A DNA stretch of 64,000 nucleotides. It comes from Roseinatronobacter thiooxidans (GTDB lineage Bacteria; Pseudomonadota; Alphaproteobacteria; Rhodobacterales; Rhodobacteraceae). Of this stretch, positions 24,637 to 32,607 are shown piece by piece (within the stretch, counting starts at the first letter, position 1; every line of letters starts with the position of its first letter). Both the position numbers and the translations under genes were made by a program. The stretch lies in the NCBI RefSeq assembly GCF_001870675.1, contig NZ_MEHT01000017.1, forward strand, positions 62,001 to 126,000. Direction: 5' to 3'. The notes under the pieces are model-generated. The model made no database searches. It saw only the letters and a list, made by a program, of their open reading frames with translations, and was not told the origin of the DNA.

Positions 24637-25887
24637 ATGAATACCTTGGCAAAAGCACCGAAATCGCAAGATGCGATCCTGACTTCTCTTGAAGGGCAGC
24701 AGGATTTGCCGCGCTATTTCCGGCAAGCCTATACGCGGGCCACCTTGCTGAACAAGGGGCGGCTGGATGTGGTCATGCCCGATGGCCGCACCTTTCGCAT
24801 GGAAGGCGCGGCACCGGGGTATGTGGCAGAGCTGCATGTGCATGACGCCGACCTGTTTGGCCGCCTTATCCGCGAAGGCGATGTGGGCTTTGCGGAATCT
24901 TACATGGAGGGGGGCTGGTCCAGCCCCGACCTGCAAGCCTTTATGGATCTGGTGAGTGACGACAACCCCTCTGTCTATGACGAGGCAGTGGGCATGCGCT
25001 TGGTGCGCCTTGTCGAGCGCGCGCGCCATTGGCTGCGCTCGAACTCCAAAACGCAGGCGCGCAAGAATATCTCGTACCATTACGATCTGGGGAATGATTT
25101 TTACGGGTTATGGCTGGATGACAGCATGACCTATTCTTCGGCACTTTTCAGCACAGGGCAGGAAAGTCTGGAAGCGGCACAAGAAGCCAAATATTGCGCC
25201 ATGGTCGACAGAATGGGCGTGAAACAAGGGGATCATGTGCTGGAAATCGGCTGTGGTTGGGGGGGCTTTGCGGAATATGCGGCCGCCAAGCGCGGGCTGA
25301 AAGTCACAGGGCTGACAATCAGCGCGGCGCAGCGCGATTACGCAGTGGCGCGCATGGTGCAGGCGGGTTTGTCCGATCAGGTGGAAATCCGCATGCAGGA
25401 TTACCGCGACACAGGCGGAGAATTTGACGGCATCGCTTCGATCGAGATGTTCGAGGCAGTGGGCGAGAAATACTGGCCGCGCTATTTCAATGCGGTCTGC
25501 CAGCGTCTGAAACCGGGGGCGCAAGCGGTGATCCAGATTATCATGGTGCCTGATGACCGTTTCAGCGCGTATCGAAACCATGTCGATTTCATACAGAAAT
25601 ATATTTTCCCCGGCGGCATGCTGGGCGCACCCGGCCCTGTGCGCAAGGTGGCCGAAACGCAAGGTTTGCGCTATGTCGAGACGCATGATTTTGGCCAAAG
25701 CTATAGCGAGACGCTGCGCCGCTGGAACGAGAGTTTTCAGGCGCATTGGCCGGAAATTTCCGAAATGGGATATGATGCGCGCTTCAAGCGGATGTGGGAA
25801 TATTACCTGACATCCTGCGCCGGTGCGTTTCGCAGCGGTCTGTGTGATGTGACCCAACTGGTGCTGCAAAAACCAAAACCGGGATAA
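24637..25887 (+). CDS. cfa: Cyclopropane-fatty-acyl-phospholipid synthase
   Basis: The 416-residue product has the small N-terminal lipid-contact domain (ADLFGRLIREGDVGFAESYM) and a SAM-dependent methyltransferase domain of the CFA family. Landmarks are NISYHYDLGNDFYGLWLDDS, MTYSSALF, VLEIGCGWGGFAEYAA (SAM-binding), ASIEMFEAVGEKYW and FIQKYIFPGGMLGAP. It methylates unsaturated acyl chains of membrane phospholipids, adding a methylene bridge. Length matches the family. It is the second gene after the photolyase, and the pair probably forms a photo-oxidative stress operon. Confidence 0.92.
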   Translation: MNTLAKAPKSQDAILTSLEGQQDLPRYFRQAYTRATLLNKGRLDVVMPDGRTFRMEGAAPGYVAELHVHDADLFGRLIREGDVGFAESYMEGGWSSPDLQAFMDLVSDDNPSVYDEAVGMRLVRLVERARHWLRSNSKTQARKNISYHYDLGNDFYGLWLDDSMTYSSALFSTGQESLEAAQEAKYCAMVDRMGVKQGDHVLEIGCGWGGFAEYAAAKRGLKVTGLTISAAQRDYAVARMVQAGLSDQVEIRMQDYRDTGGEFDGIASIEMFEAVGEKYWPRYFNAVCQRLKPGAQAVIQIIMVPDDRFSAYRNHVDFIQKYIFPGGMLGAPGPVRKVAETQGLRYVETHDFGQSYSETLRRWNESFQAHWPEISEMGYDARFKRMWEYYLTSCAGAFRSGLCDVTQLVLQKPKPG

Positions 25888-25965
25888 GGGCAGACCTCAA
25901 CGCCCCGATTGCGCCTGATTGCGCGGGCGGATATGATGATGTTTTCAGGTTATTGAAAGTGCGTC

Positions 25966-26424
25966 ATGCCCACGCTTACCAGACTGGCTGCATTGGTGTT
26001 ATTCGCTGTGATGGCATTTTATCTTGCGTCGAAATACCAATCTTTGAACGAAGATATCCCCGAGGCCCAATCGATCAATATTTTCTTTGCCGTGGTCGCG
26101 GCAGCGGTCGGCTGGGTCTTTGTGGGACAGCGCATTAACCGCAATGTCTTGCAGGCGTTTTCCGTGGTCATACAAGGCTATATCGCCACATTCCTGTTGG
26201 CGCTTGGTTTGTCGGCGCTTTACGGAATTTTCACCAAGGGCTACCAGATGCGCTACAAAACTTTCGGTGACGCGCTGGAAGGCAGTGTGGATGACGCATG
26301 GGCCATTTTGCAACAGATTTCCACGGCCGATTTTGCGACAGTGGGCCTTGGCGGGGCTGCGGCAATAACCCTGTTTCTGGTGGTGATCTACCGAATTGCC
26401 GAAGCAAAGCGCGTCGCAAGATGA
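25966..26424 (+). CDS. trgA: TrgA family membrane protein
   Basis: The 152-residue protein has four hydrophobic segments: LTRLAALVLFAVMAFYLASK, INIFFAVVAAAVGWVFVGQR, AFSVVIQGYIATFLLALGLS and ATVGLGGAAAITLFLVVIYR. A polar region YQMRYKTFGDALEGSVDDAW lies between the last two. This matches TrgA, first described with trgB as a tellurite resistance determinant of Rhodobacter sphaeroides; the biochemical role is unclear. The stop codon overlaps the start of the Nudix gene (ATGA), so the two are cotranscribed. Confidence 0.82.
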   Translation: MPTLTRLAALVLFAVMAFYLASKYQSLNEDIPEAQSINIFFAVVAAAVGWVFVGQRINRNVLQAFSVVIQGYIATFLLALGLSALYGIFTKGYQMRYKTFGDALEGSVDDAWAILQQISTADFATVGLGGAAAITLFLVVIYRIAEAKRVAR

Positions 26425-27554
26425 TACAGCCTGTTTTTCTGTTTGGTCCGTTCTGCGATCTGTCATTCCTGCGTGATGTCGTGGGGGAAGATGCGCCAAA
26501 GGCCGGGGCGATTCTGGACGATTACGCACTTTGTGGTGTGGACCAATCCCTGATGCCCGTTCTTGTTGCCAGATCTGGCGCGACAGTCGAGGGGGTGATT
26601 GCGGATCTGGACGCGGACGCGCGCGCACGGCTTGATGTGTTTTTCGCCGTGATGGGCGCGAAACCTGTGCAGGTTGTGCCGCGCTTGTATCAGACCCAGA
26701 CCGAAGCGCTGACATATAGTCTGGCGGCGCATATGCAATGCCATGCCGCACCGGAATGGAGCGGCACACAGGCGGCGGTCATGCGCCGTGCCTGCACCGA
26801 AATCATGGAACTGGCCGATGCGTTTTCCGCAGAGGCGTTGCAGGCCCGCTGGCCGATGGCGCTGGCGCATGCGGCGTCAACCTTGCGTGCGCAGGCAGAT
26901 GACAATCCGGCGCGCCAACGAAACGCATGGGACCGCCATGATGTCGAGGTTGCACAGGCAAGACGGCCCTATGCGTGGTATTTCTCGGTTGCCGAAGATG
27001 ATTTGCGCTTTCGCCAGTTTGGCGGCGGTTTCAGCGCTGTTGTAAAACGCGCGGGCTTTGTCATGTGCGATGCTGTGACCGTGCTGCCATATGACCCTGT
27101 GCGCGATGTGGTGATGGTGATCGAGCAGTTCCGCTTTGGCCCATGGCTGCGCGGGGCGCGCAATGCGTGGATACTGGAACCTGTGGCAGGGCGCGTTGAC
27201 CCTTTTGAAACCCCTGAAGATTGCGCCTTGCGCGAAACACAGGAAGAGGCGCAACTCACGCTGCGCAAAGACCGTCTGTTATCTATCGGCAATGTCTATC
27301 CGTCGCCGGGCGCGATTACAGAATTTCTGTATCAATATGTGGCCCTGACTGATTTGCCCGACGGGGCAGAGGGGGTTTCCGGTCTGGACAGCGAAGCCGA
27401 GGATATTCGCAGCCATATTATTCCGTTCACCCGCCTTATGGCATTGATCCAGTCTGGCGAAGTGACCAATGGGCCGCTGGTGCAATCGGCCTATTGGCTG
27501 GCGCTGAACCGAGAGAGGTTGCGCGCAGACGCGGCGGCTCAGGCGGGGGGGTGA
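26421..27554 (+). CDS. trgB: TrgB-like Nudix hydrolase with N-terminal GGCT-like domain
   Basis: The start at 26421 overlaps the trgA stop. The 377-residue product has an N-terminal domain (about 1-130) beginning MIQPVFLFGPFCDLSFLRDV, of the gamma-glutamylcyclotransferase-like (AIG2) type. It is followed by an ADP-ribose-pyrophosphatase-like Nudix domain with the box GRVDPFETPEDCALRETQEE at 257-276 (Gx5Ex7RExxEE, the final Gly replaced). It may hydrolyse ADP-ribose or a related nucleoside diphosphate derivative; the substrate is not certain. Its 3' end overlaps the convergent MobA-like gene by 16 bases. Confidence 0.82.
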   Translation: MIQPVFLFGPFCDLSFLRDVVGEDAPKAGAILDDYALCGVDQSLMPVLVARSGATVEGVIADLDADARARLDVFFAVMGAKPVQVVPRLYQTQTEALTYSLAAHMQCHAAPEWSGTQAAVMRRACTEIMELADAFSAEALQARWPMALAHAASTLRAQADDNPARQRNAWDRHDVEVAQARRPYAWYFSVAEDDLRFRQFGGGFSAVVKRAGFVMCDAVTVLPYDPVRDVVMVIEQFRFGPWLRGARNAWILEPVAGRVDPFETPEDCALRETQEEAQLTLRKDRLLSIGNVYPSPGAITEFLYQYVALTDLPDGAEGVSGLDSEAEDIRSHIIPFTRLMALIQSGEVTNGPLVQSAYWLALNRERLRADAAAQAGG

Positions 27555-28141
27555 CCCTTGCGCCACGCCTGCCAGTCTTCTGGTGTATCCAGATCCAGCA
27601 CCGCACGCTGACCGTCCAAGACATGCAGGCGCGGGGGGTGGGCGCGCAGCAGTGTTTTTGCGCCTTCATCGCCTGTCAGGCCCAGCATCGCGGCAAACAG
27701 GGCGCGTGGAAAGAGTACCGGATGGCCGGGCGTGCCTTGTGGCGCGCTGGCGCGCAAGGGCTGCCGGGGCGCTTGCGCCTGCGCTGCGATCAGGCTGCGC
27801 ATATCCTGTGCTGTAATTTCGGGCATATCGGGCAGGGCGACCATCAGCGCGTCACATTCCAGCGTCATCGCCCAGCGTGCCCCCGCGCGCAGCGATGCCG
27901 CCATCCCCTCTGCCGCATCTGTAACGTCTAGATATGTGACGCCCAAACCTGCCAGCGCGCGCTGGCGGGGCAGATCATCGGGGCGGAGCGTTACGCCCAC
28001 ATGTGGCGTCACGCTTATGGCGCGCTCTGCGATACAGCGCAGGATGGGCCGGGTGCCAACCGCCTCTAGCAGCTTGTCTGCGCCGCGCATGCGGCTGGAC
28101 GCGCCAGCCGCAGGCAGCAGGATTGCGCAAGCGTGGCTCAC
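27539..28141 (-). CDS. MobA-like NTP transferase
   Basis: The 200-residue protein starts with LLPAAGASSRMRGADKLLEA, the nucleotide-binding loop of the MobA/MocA-type nucleotidyltransferases (A-G-x-S-x-R-M-x-x-x-K). It has the metal-binding region VALPDMPEITAQDM and the late GHPVLFPRALFAAM. Relatives transfer CMP or GMP to molybdopterin (MocA/MobA), but a sugar-nucleotide role cannot be excluded. No molybdenum enzyme lies nearby. Its start overlaps the stop codon of livM by 4 bases, so it is the last gene of that operon, and its end overlaps the Nudix gene on the other strand. Confidence 0.8.
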   Translation of the reverse strand: MSHACAILLPAAGASSRMRGADKLLEAVGTRPILRCIAERAISVTPHVGVTLRPDDLPRQRALAGLGVTYLDVTDAAEGMAASLRAGARWAMTLECDALMVALPDMPEITAQDMRSLIAAQAQAPRQPLRASAPQGTPGHPVLFPRALFAAMLGLTGDEGAKTLLRAHPPRLHVLDGQRAVLDLDTPEDWQAWRKGHPPA

Positions 28142-29442
28142 CGTTCCGGGATCAGCCCGCGCGGCGCGAAGCGCAGCATCAGCAACAGCGCCACACCCAT
28201 TGTCAGCAACCGCATATAGGCGGCCGAGGCCAGCAGATGTTGTTTCAGGTCAGATCCGTCGGCCATGCCAGAGGTGACAATTTCCATAAACCAGCGCCCC
28301 GCAGGTTCCACCTGAACCCATAGAAACCAGATCACGAATGCGCCCAGCACCGCGCCCCAGTTATTCCCCGATCCGCCCACGATCACCATCACCCAGATCA
28401 GGAAGGTAAAGCGCAGCGGCTCGTAACTGCCGGGGGTCAGCTGGCCGTCCATTGACACCATCATCGCACCAGCAAGGCCACAGACAGCAGAGCCAAGCAC
28501 GAAGATCATCAGATGGCGGCGCGTGACATCCTTGCCCATCGCGCGGGCCGACACTTCATTGTCGCGGATCGCGCGCATCATGCGTCCCCAAGGGGAATTC
28601 AACGCGCGCTCTGCCAGCCAGATCAGAAGGCCCAGCACAATAATGAACAAGGTGCTATAGCCAAGGCCAGACACAACAGAGGCGGTTTGCGATACGCTCC
28701 ACCCCAGGGTTTCGGCCAGCGATTGCACCCAAGGCACTGGCTGCAACTCGATCGGGCGCGCAACGGGCCGTTCAATTCCGGTGACATTGTTCACCCCACG
28801 CGCCAGCCAGCGTTCATGCTTCAATACCGCAATCACGATTTCGGAGATGCCCAAAGTGGCAATGGCCAGATAGTCAGACCGCAGGCCAAGACTGACCTTG
28901 CCGACCAGCCATGCGACACCTGCGGCAAAGACCGCGCCCACAGGCCATGCAAGGATCACCGGCAAACCGGCGCCGCCCAGATACCCTTCGGATGCGGGGT
29001 TGACGGCTTGCACAGCTTGCTTGGCAGGACCGAACACAAGGGATGTCAGCAGATAGCCCCCCAGCAGCACCGCAAACAGCGCGATGCCGCGCAGCGTGCC
29101 CGGTGCCATGCGCTTATAGACGATGACGGCGGCCAGAATGGTGGCAACCCCCAGCATCAGGCCCAGCAAAATGCCAAGCCCGCCTGCGGCCCAGGCTTCG
29201 GGCACAGGTGGCTGTGCGATCAGCACAACCGCCAGCCCCCCCACAGCCGTAAAGCCCATGACACCAACATTGAACAGGCCCGCATAGCCCCATTGCATAT
29301 TCACACCCAGCGCCATGACCGCCGAAATCAGGCTCATGTTCAGGATGGTGACAGCAAGTTGCGGACTTTGGAACATGGCAACCATGGCCAGCACGGCCCC
29401 CATGGCCGCAAACAGGCTCAGGTCGCGTGCGGTCAGGCTCAT
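28138..29442 (-). CDS. livM: Branched-chain amino acid-type ABC transporter permease (LivM)
   Basis: The 434-residue membrane protein carries about ten hydrophobic segments and the LivM signature GYAGLFNVGVMGFTAVGGLA, then LRSDYLAIATLGISEIVIAV. The EAA-type cytoplasmic loop ALNSPWGRMMRAIRDNEVSA contacts the ATPases. It should form the heteromeric channel with LivH for uptake of a small amino acid or amide. It overlaps livH by 4 bases upstream and the nucleotidyltransferase gene by 4 bases downstream. The protein is longer than average for the family, with an N-terminal extra segment. Confidence 0.88.
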   Translation of the reverse strand: MSLTARDLSLFAAMGAVLAMVAMFQSPQLAVTILNMSLISAVMALGVNMQWGYAGLFNVGVMGFTAVGGLAVVLIAQPPVPEAWAAGGLGILLGLMLGVATILAAVIVYKRMAPGTLRGIALFAVLLGGYLLTSLVFGPAKQAVQAVNPASEGYLGGAGLPVILAWPVGAVFAAGVAWLVGKVSLGLRSDYLAIATLGISEIVIAVLKHERWLARGVNNVTGIERPVARPIELQPVPWVQSLAETLGWSVSQTASVVSGLGYSTLFIIVLGLLIWLAERALNSPWGRMMRAIRDNEVSARAMGKDVTRRHLMIFVLGSAVCGLAGAMMVSMDGQLTPGSYEPLRFTFLIWVMVIVGGSGNNWGAVLGAFVIWFLWVQVEPAGRWFMEIVTSGMADGSDLKQHLLASAAYMRLLTMGVALLLMLRFAPRGLIPER

Positions 29443-30449
29443 AGCACTTTCCCCTTGAAGATACCTGTCGGGCGGAACAGCAGCACGATGACCAGAATGG
29501 CAAAGGTCACGGCAAATTTGTAATCCACCGGCAGAAGCTGCATCATCGATTCAGGCTCCAGCCCTTCGGGCATCAGGTAGGTGAACACCCGCCGCCACGC
29601 ATAGGTGATGCCCATTTCCGCGAATGCCACCACATAGGCCCCCACAATCGCCCCGATGGGAGAGCCAAGCCCCCCAAGAATGGCGGCGGCAAACATTGGC
29701 AGCAGCAGTTGGAAATAGTTGAACGGGCGAAAGCCCTTGTCCAGCCCGTAAAGCGTGCCGGCCAGCACCAGCAAAATCGCTGTGATCACCCATGTGATCA
29801 TCACAACCCGTTCGGGGTTGATGCCGGACAAAAGGGCAAGATCCTCGTTATCCGAATAGGCGCGCATCGACTTGCCCGAACGGGTGCGGTTCAGAAACCA
29901 GAACAACACCACCATGACAATCAGCGCAGTTACGATTGTCAGCGCCTGCGCGTTGCGCAGCGCCAACCCTTCCGCAAGCCCTGTCGCTTCGCGGAAATCG
30001 CGCACGGTGAAGATAAAGCGCTGCCCGTCTTCAAAGCGGGTCTCGCCCACGCCCATGAACAGACGTGTGATACCATTGGTCACGAACATGACCCCAAGAC
30101 TGGCCATCACAAAGATCATGGGTTTTGCTTTCACCTTGCGGTAATAGCGATACACCAGCCTGTCTGCGGCCAGCAGATAGCCCGCCATGACCACAATCCC
30201 GAAGGGCAGGGCCAGAATGGCTGTGGGCAACGGGTCTATGCTGATGCCGCGCGCTTGCAGGAAAAACGTACCCCCAATGACAGCGGCAGTGCCCAGCGCC
30301 ATTGTGTCGCCATGGGCGAAATGGGCGAAACGCAGGATCGAGTAGATCAGCGTGATCCCCAAAGCGCCAAGCGCCAGCTGGCTGCCATAGGCAAAGGCCG
30401 GGATCAGCATGAAATTGGCAAGGCTGACCAGCGCGTTTAGCGGTTCCAT
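29439..30449 (-). CDS. livH: Branched-chain amino acid-type ABC transporter permease (LivH)
   Basis: The 336-residue protein has eight or so membrane segments and the LivH landmarks GSQLALGALGITLIYSILRF with AHFAHGDTMALG. The coupling loop NRTRSGKSMRAYSDNEDLAL and LLPMFAAAILGGLGSPIGAI are also present. It pairs with LivM as the inner-membrane channel. It lies 2 bases after livF and overlaps livM by 4 bases. The substrate is set by the binding protein encoded at 32608-33789. Confidence 0.9.
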   Translation of the reverse strand: MEPLNALVSLANFMLIPAFAYGSQLALGALGITLIYSILRFAHFAHGDTMALGTAAVIGGTFFLQARGISIDPLPTAILALPFGIVVMAGYLLAADRLVYRYYRKVKAKPMIFVMASLGVMFVTNGITRLFMGVGETRFEDGQRFIFTVRDFREATGLAEGLALRNAQALTIVTALIVMVVLFWFLNRTRSGKSMRAYSDNEDLALLSGINPERVVMITWVITAILLVLAGTLYGLDKGFRPFNYFQLLLPMFAAAILGGLGSPIGAIVGAYVVAFAEMGITYAWRRVFTYLMPEGLEPESMMQLLPVDYKFAVTFAILVIVLLFRPTGIFKGKVL

Positions 30450-30451
30450 CC

Positions 30452-31162
30452 TTATCCCCCCAGAAAACTTTTGCGGACTTCCGGATCGGCCAGCAGTGCC
30501 TGTCCGGTGTCGGTGTAGCGGTTCTCGCCCTGCACCAGAACATAGCCCTTATCGGCGATGTTCAGCGCCTGACGGGCGTTTTGTTCCACCATCAGGATGG
30601 AAATACCACTGCGCGCAATCTCGATAATGCGGTCGAACAGTTCATCCATGACAATCGGGCTGACGCCTGCAGTGGGTTCATCCAGCATCAGCACCGAAGG
30701 CTTGGTCATCAGCGCGCGCCCGACGGCAACCTGCTGGCGCTGCCCGCCTGACAATTCGCCCGCCGCCTGCCGCCGCTTGTCGCGCAGGATCGGGAACAGC
30801 TCATACACCTGTTCCATCGTCGTCCTGATCTCGTCACGGCGGATGAAGGCGCCCATTTCAAGGTTTTCTTCCACTGTCATGGACGGGAAGATATTGCTTG
30901 TCTGCGGCACAAACCCCATGCCTTTGCTGACACGCGCTTGCGGGGATAGCGTGGTGATATCCTCGCCCTGCAAGCGGACACTGCCCTCGCGCAGCTTCAA
31001 CATGCCAAAGACAGCTTTCATTGCCGTGGATTTTCCCGCGCCATTGGGGCCGACAATCACAGCAATCTCGCCTTTTTCGACAGCGATGGTGCAGTTATGT
31101 AAAATATCTGCGCCGCCATAGCCGCCGGTCATTCCGTCGCCTATCAGAAAGGGTTGTGTCAT
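30452..31162 (-). CDS. livF: Branched-chain amino acid-type ABC transporter ATPase (LivF)
   Basis: The 236-residue ATPase has Walker A GPNGAGKST, the Q-loop region GFVPQTSNIFPSMTVEENLE, the signature ELSGGQRQQVAVGRAL and Walker B PSVLMLDEPTAG. Length and the sequence after Walker B (ISILMVEQNARQALNIADKG) match LivF. It is separated from the secreted-protein gene upstream by 3 bases. With LivG it energises the transporter. Confidence 0.92.
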   Translation of the reverse strand: MTQPFLIGDGMTGGYGGADILHNCTIAVEKGEIAVIVGPNGAGKSTAMKAVFGMLKLREGSVRLQGEDITTLSPQARVSKGMGFVPQTSNIFPSMTVEENLEMGAFIRRDEIRTTMEQVYELFPILRDKRRQAAGELSGGQRQQVAVGRALMTKPSVLMLDEPTAGVSPIVMDELFDRIIEIARSGISILMVEQNARQALNIADKGYVLVQGENRYTDTGQALLADPEVRKSFLGG

Positions 31163-31165
31163 GGT

Positions 31166-31708
31166 CTAACCCTCTTCACTGGGGCGGATCAGTTCCGCGA
31201 TGTTGCGCATAGTCTGTTCCATTTCACTTGCACTGAAGGCGGCATCCCCGTCCAGCGCCAGAATAAGGTGGCGGCCATTGCCCTGTGCAACGGCGGTGAC
31301 CACGATATAGTCATCGCCATTGCCAAATTCGGTCATCGTCAGCATGATCACATCCATCTGTGATGTCTGAAATCTGGTGCGGTTCAGTATATCGGGCGCG
31401 CGCGCGCCTTCATCCATGGCCTGTTGCGCAAATTCCGATGCCAGACTGTCCAGCATGCTTTCCAGCGACTGGTCGGCCATCTGGTCGGGCAGGGGCATGA
31501 TTTCCAGCCACAGATCGTCGCCTTCCAGCACCACGGCCCCTTCAAAGTCAAAACCCTCTGCATCCTGCCACAATGTTCCGGCGGCACAGAATTCAAACCC
31601 GTTAGGCAGGGCGTGGCAGGGGGTGTCGGCCTGCGCGGGGGCCAGTGCCAGCCAGACGGCACTGATAAGACCCGCAAGAGGGGCTGCGCGGGTGCGCGCT
31701 TCAGACAT
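31166..31708 (-). CDS. Secreted/periplasmic hypothetical protein embedded in the liv operon
   Basis: The 180-residue protein has a signal peptide (AAPLAGLISAVWLALAPAQA, cleavage before DTPCH). The mature part has two Cys (CHALPNGFEFCAAG), EGDDLWLEIMPLPDQM and an acidic tail IAELIRPSEEG. I do not recognise a domain. It lies between livG (8-base overlap) and livF (3-base gap) on the same strand, so it is expressed with the transporter and may assist it in the periplasm. Alternatively it is only a passenger gene. Confidence 0.75.
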   Translation of the reverse strand: MSEARTRAAPLAGLISAVWLALAPAQADTPCHALPNGFEFCAAGTLWQDAEGFDFEGAVVLEGDDLWLEIMPLPDQMADQSLESMLDSLASEFAQQAMDEGARAPDILNRTRFQTSQMDVIMLTMTEFGNGDDYIVVTAVAQGNGRHLILALDGDAAFSASEMEQTMRNIAELIRPSEEG

Positions 31709-32504
31709 GCCCTTCCTCCTTCAAAATCTTGTTTTTCAGGCCGGTGCCAAGATAGGCTTCGATCACCTGTTCATTGGCCTTGATCTGGTCAAGCGTGCCT
31801 TCGGCCAGCACCTTGCCTTCGGCCATGCAGATAACAGGGTTACAGATGCGGCCAATGAAATCCATGTCATGTTCGATCACGACGAATGTATAGCCCTGTT
31901 CCTTGTTCAGGCGCAGGATCGCGTCTGCAATCGTGTTCAGCAGTGTGCGGTTCACACCTGCGCCAACTTCGTCCAGAAAGACGATCTTGGCGTCGGTCAT
32001 CATGGTGCGGCCCAGCTCCAGCAGCTTTTTCTGCCCGCCCGAAATCTGCCCTGCCTTTTCATCGGCGATATGGTCGATGGTCAGGAATTCCAGCACCTCA
32101 TTGGCGCGCGCGCGGATTCGCGCTTCTTCCTCGCGCACGCGGGCGGCGTGAAACCACGCAGACCACAGGTTTTCACCCGATTGTCCGGGGGGCACCATCA
32201 TCAGGTTCTCGCGCACAGTCATGGAATGAAATTCATGCGCGACCTGAAAGGTGCGCAGCAATCCTTTGGAAAACAACGCATGCGGGGGCAGGCCGGTGAT
32301 GTCTTCGCCATCCATCAGCACTTTGCCCGATGTGGGCGGCAAGACCCCCGCGATCACATTGAACAAGGTGGTTTTGCCCGCGCCATTTGGACCGATCAGC
32401 CCTGTGATAGAGCCTTTCTCGATTTCCAGCGTTGCACCATCCACTGCGTGAAAGCCGCCGAAATGCTTGTGCAAATTCTCGACCCGAATCATTGCCATTG
32501 CCAT
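31701..32504 (-). CDS. livG: Branched-chain amino acid-type ABC transporter ATPase (LivG)
   Basis: The 267-residue ATPase starts at 32504 with GGGGAG upstream. It has Walker [25 protein letters not shown] (Q-loop), [16 protein letters not shown] (signature) and [13 protein letters not shown] (Walker B; the usual DEP is DEV here). The C-terminal segment [20 protein letters not shown] is typical of LivG. A terminator-like hairpin lies between it and the upstream binding-protein gene, probably reducing expression relative to the latter. Confidence 0.9.
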   Translation of the reverse strand: MAMAMIRVENLHKHFGGFHAVDGATLEIEKGSITGLIGPNGAGKTTLFNVIAGVLPPTSGKVLMDGEDITGLPPHALFSKGLLRTFQVAHEFHSMTVRENLMMVPPGQSGENLWSAWFHAARVREEEARIRARANEVLEFLTIDHIADEKAGQISGGQKKLLELGRTMMTDAKIVFLDEVGAGVNRTLLNTIADAILRLNKEQGYTFVVIEHDMDFIGRICNPVICMAEGKVLAEGTLDQIKANEQVIEAYLGTGLKNKILKEEGHV

Positions 32505-32546
32505 CTACTCCCCTTTGCGGGACGCCCTTGTGCAGGTCTCGGTTTG

Positions 32547-32577
32547 AAAAACGGCCCGAGGTGTCCCCCTCGGGCCG
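32547..32577 (-). terminator. Hairpin between the binding-protein gene and livG
   Basis: A perfect 10-bp stem (CGGCCCGAGG at 32552-32561, CCTCGGGCCG at 32568-32577) is followed on the minus strand by TTTTT. It stands 31 bases past the binding-protein stop codon and before livG, so it is either a full terminator or a partial one that sets the ratio of binding protein to transporter. Confidence 0.8.
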
Positions 32578-32607
32578 CAGGATCCGCAATCGGACCCGTT
32601 TTTGAGA

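Noticed and set aside
24593-24700. A 35-codon frame between the photolyase and CFA synthase genes
   Set aside because: It overlaps both genes out of frame, lacks family resemblance and has no need as a coupling frame, since the CFA gene has its own start context.
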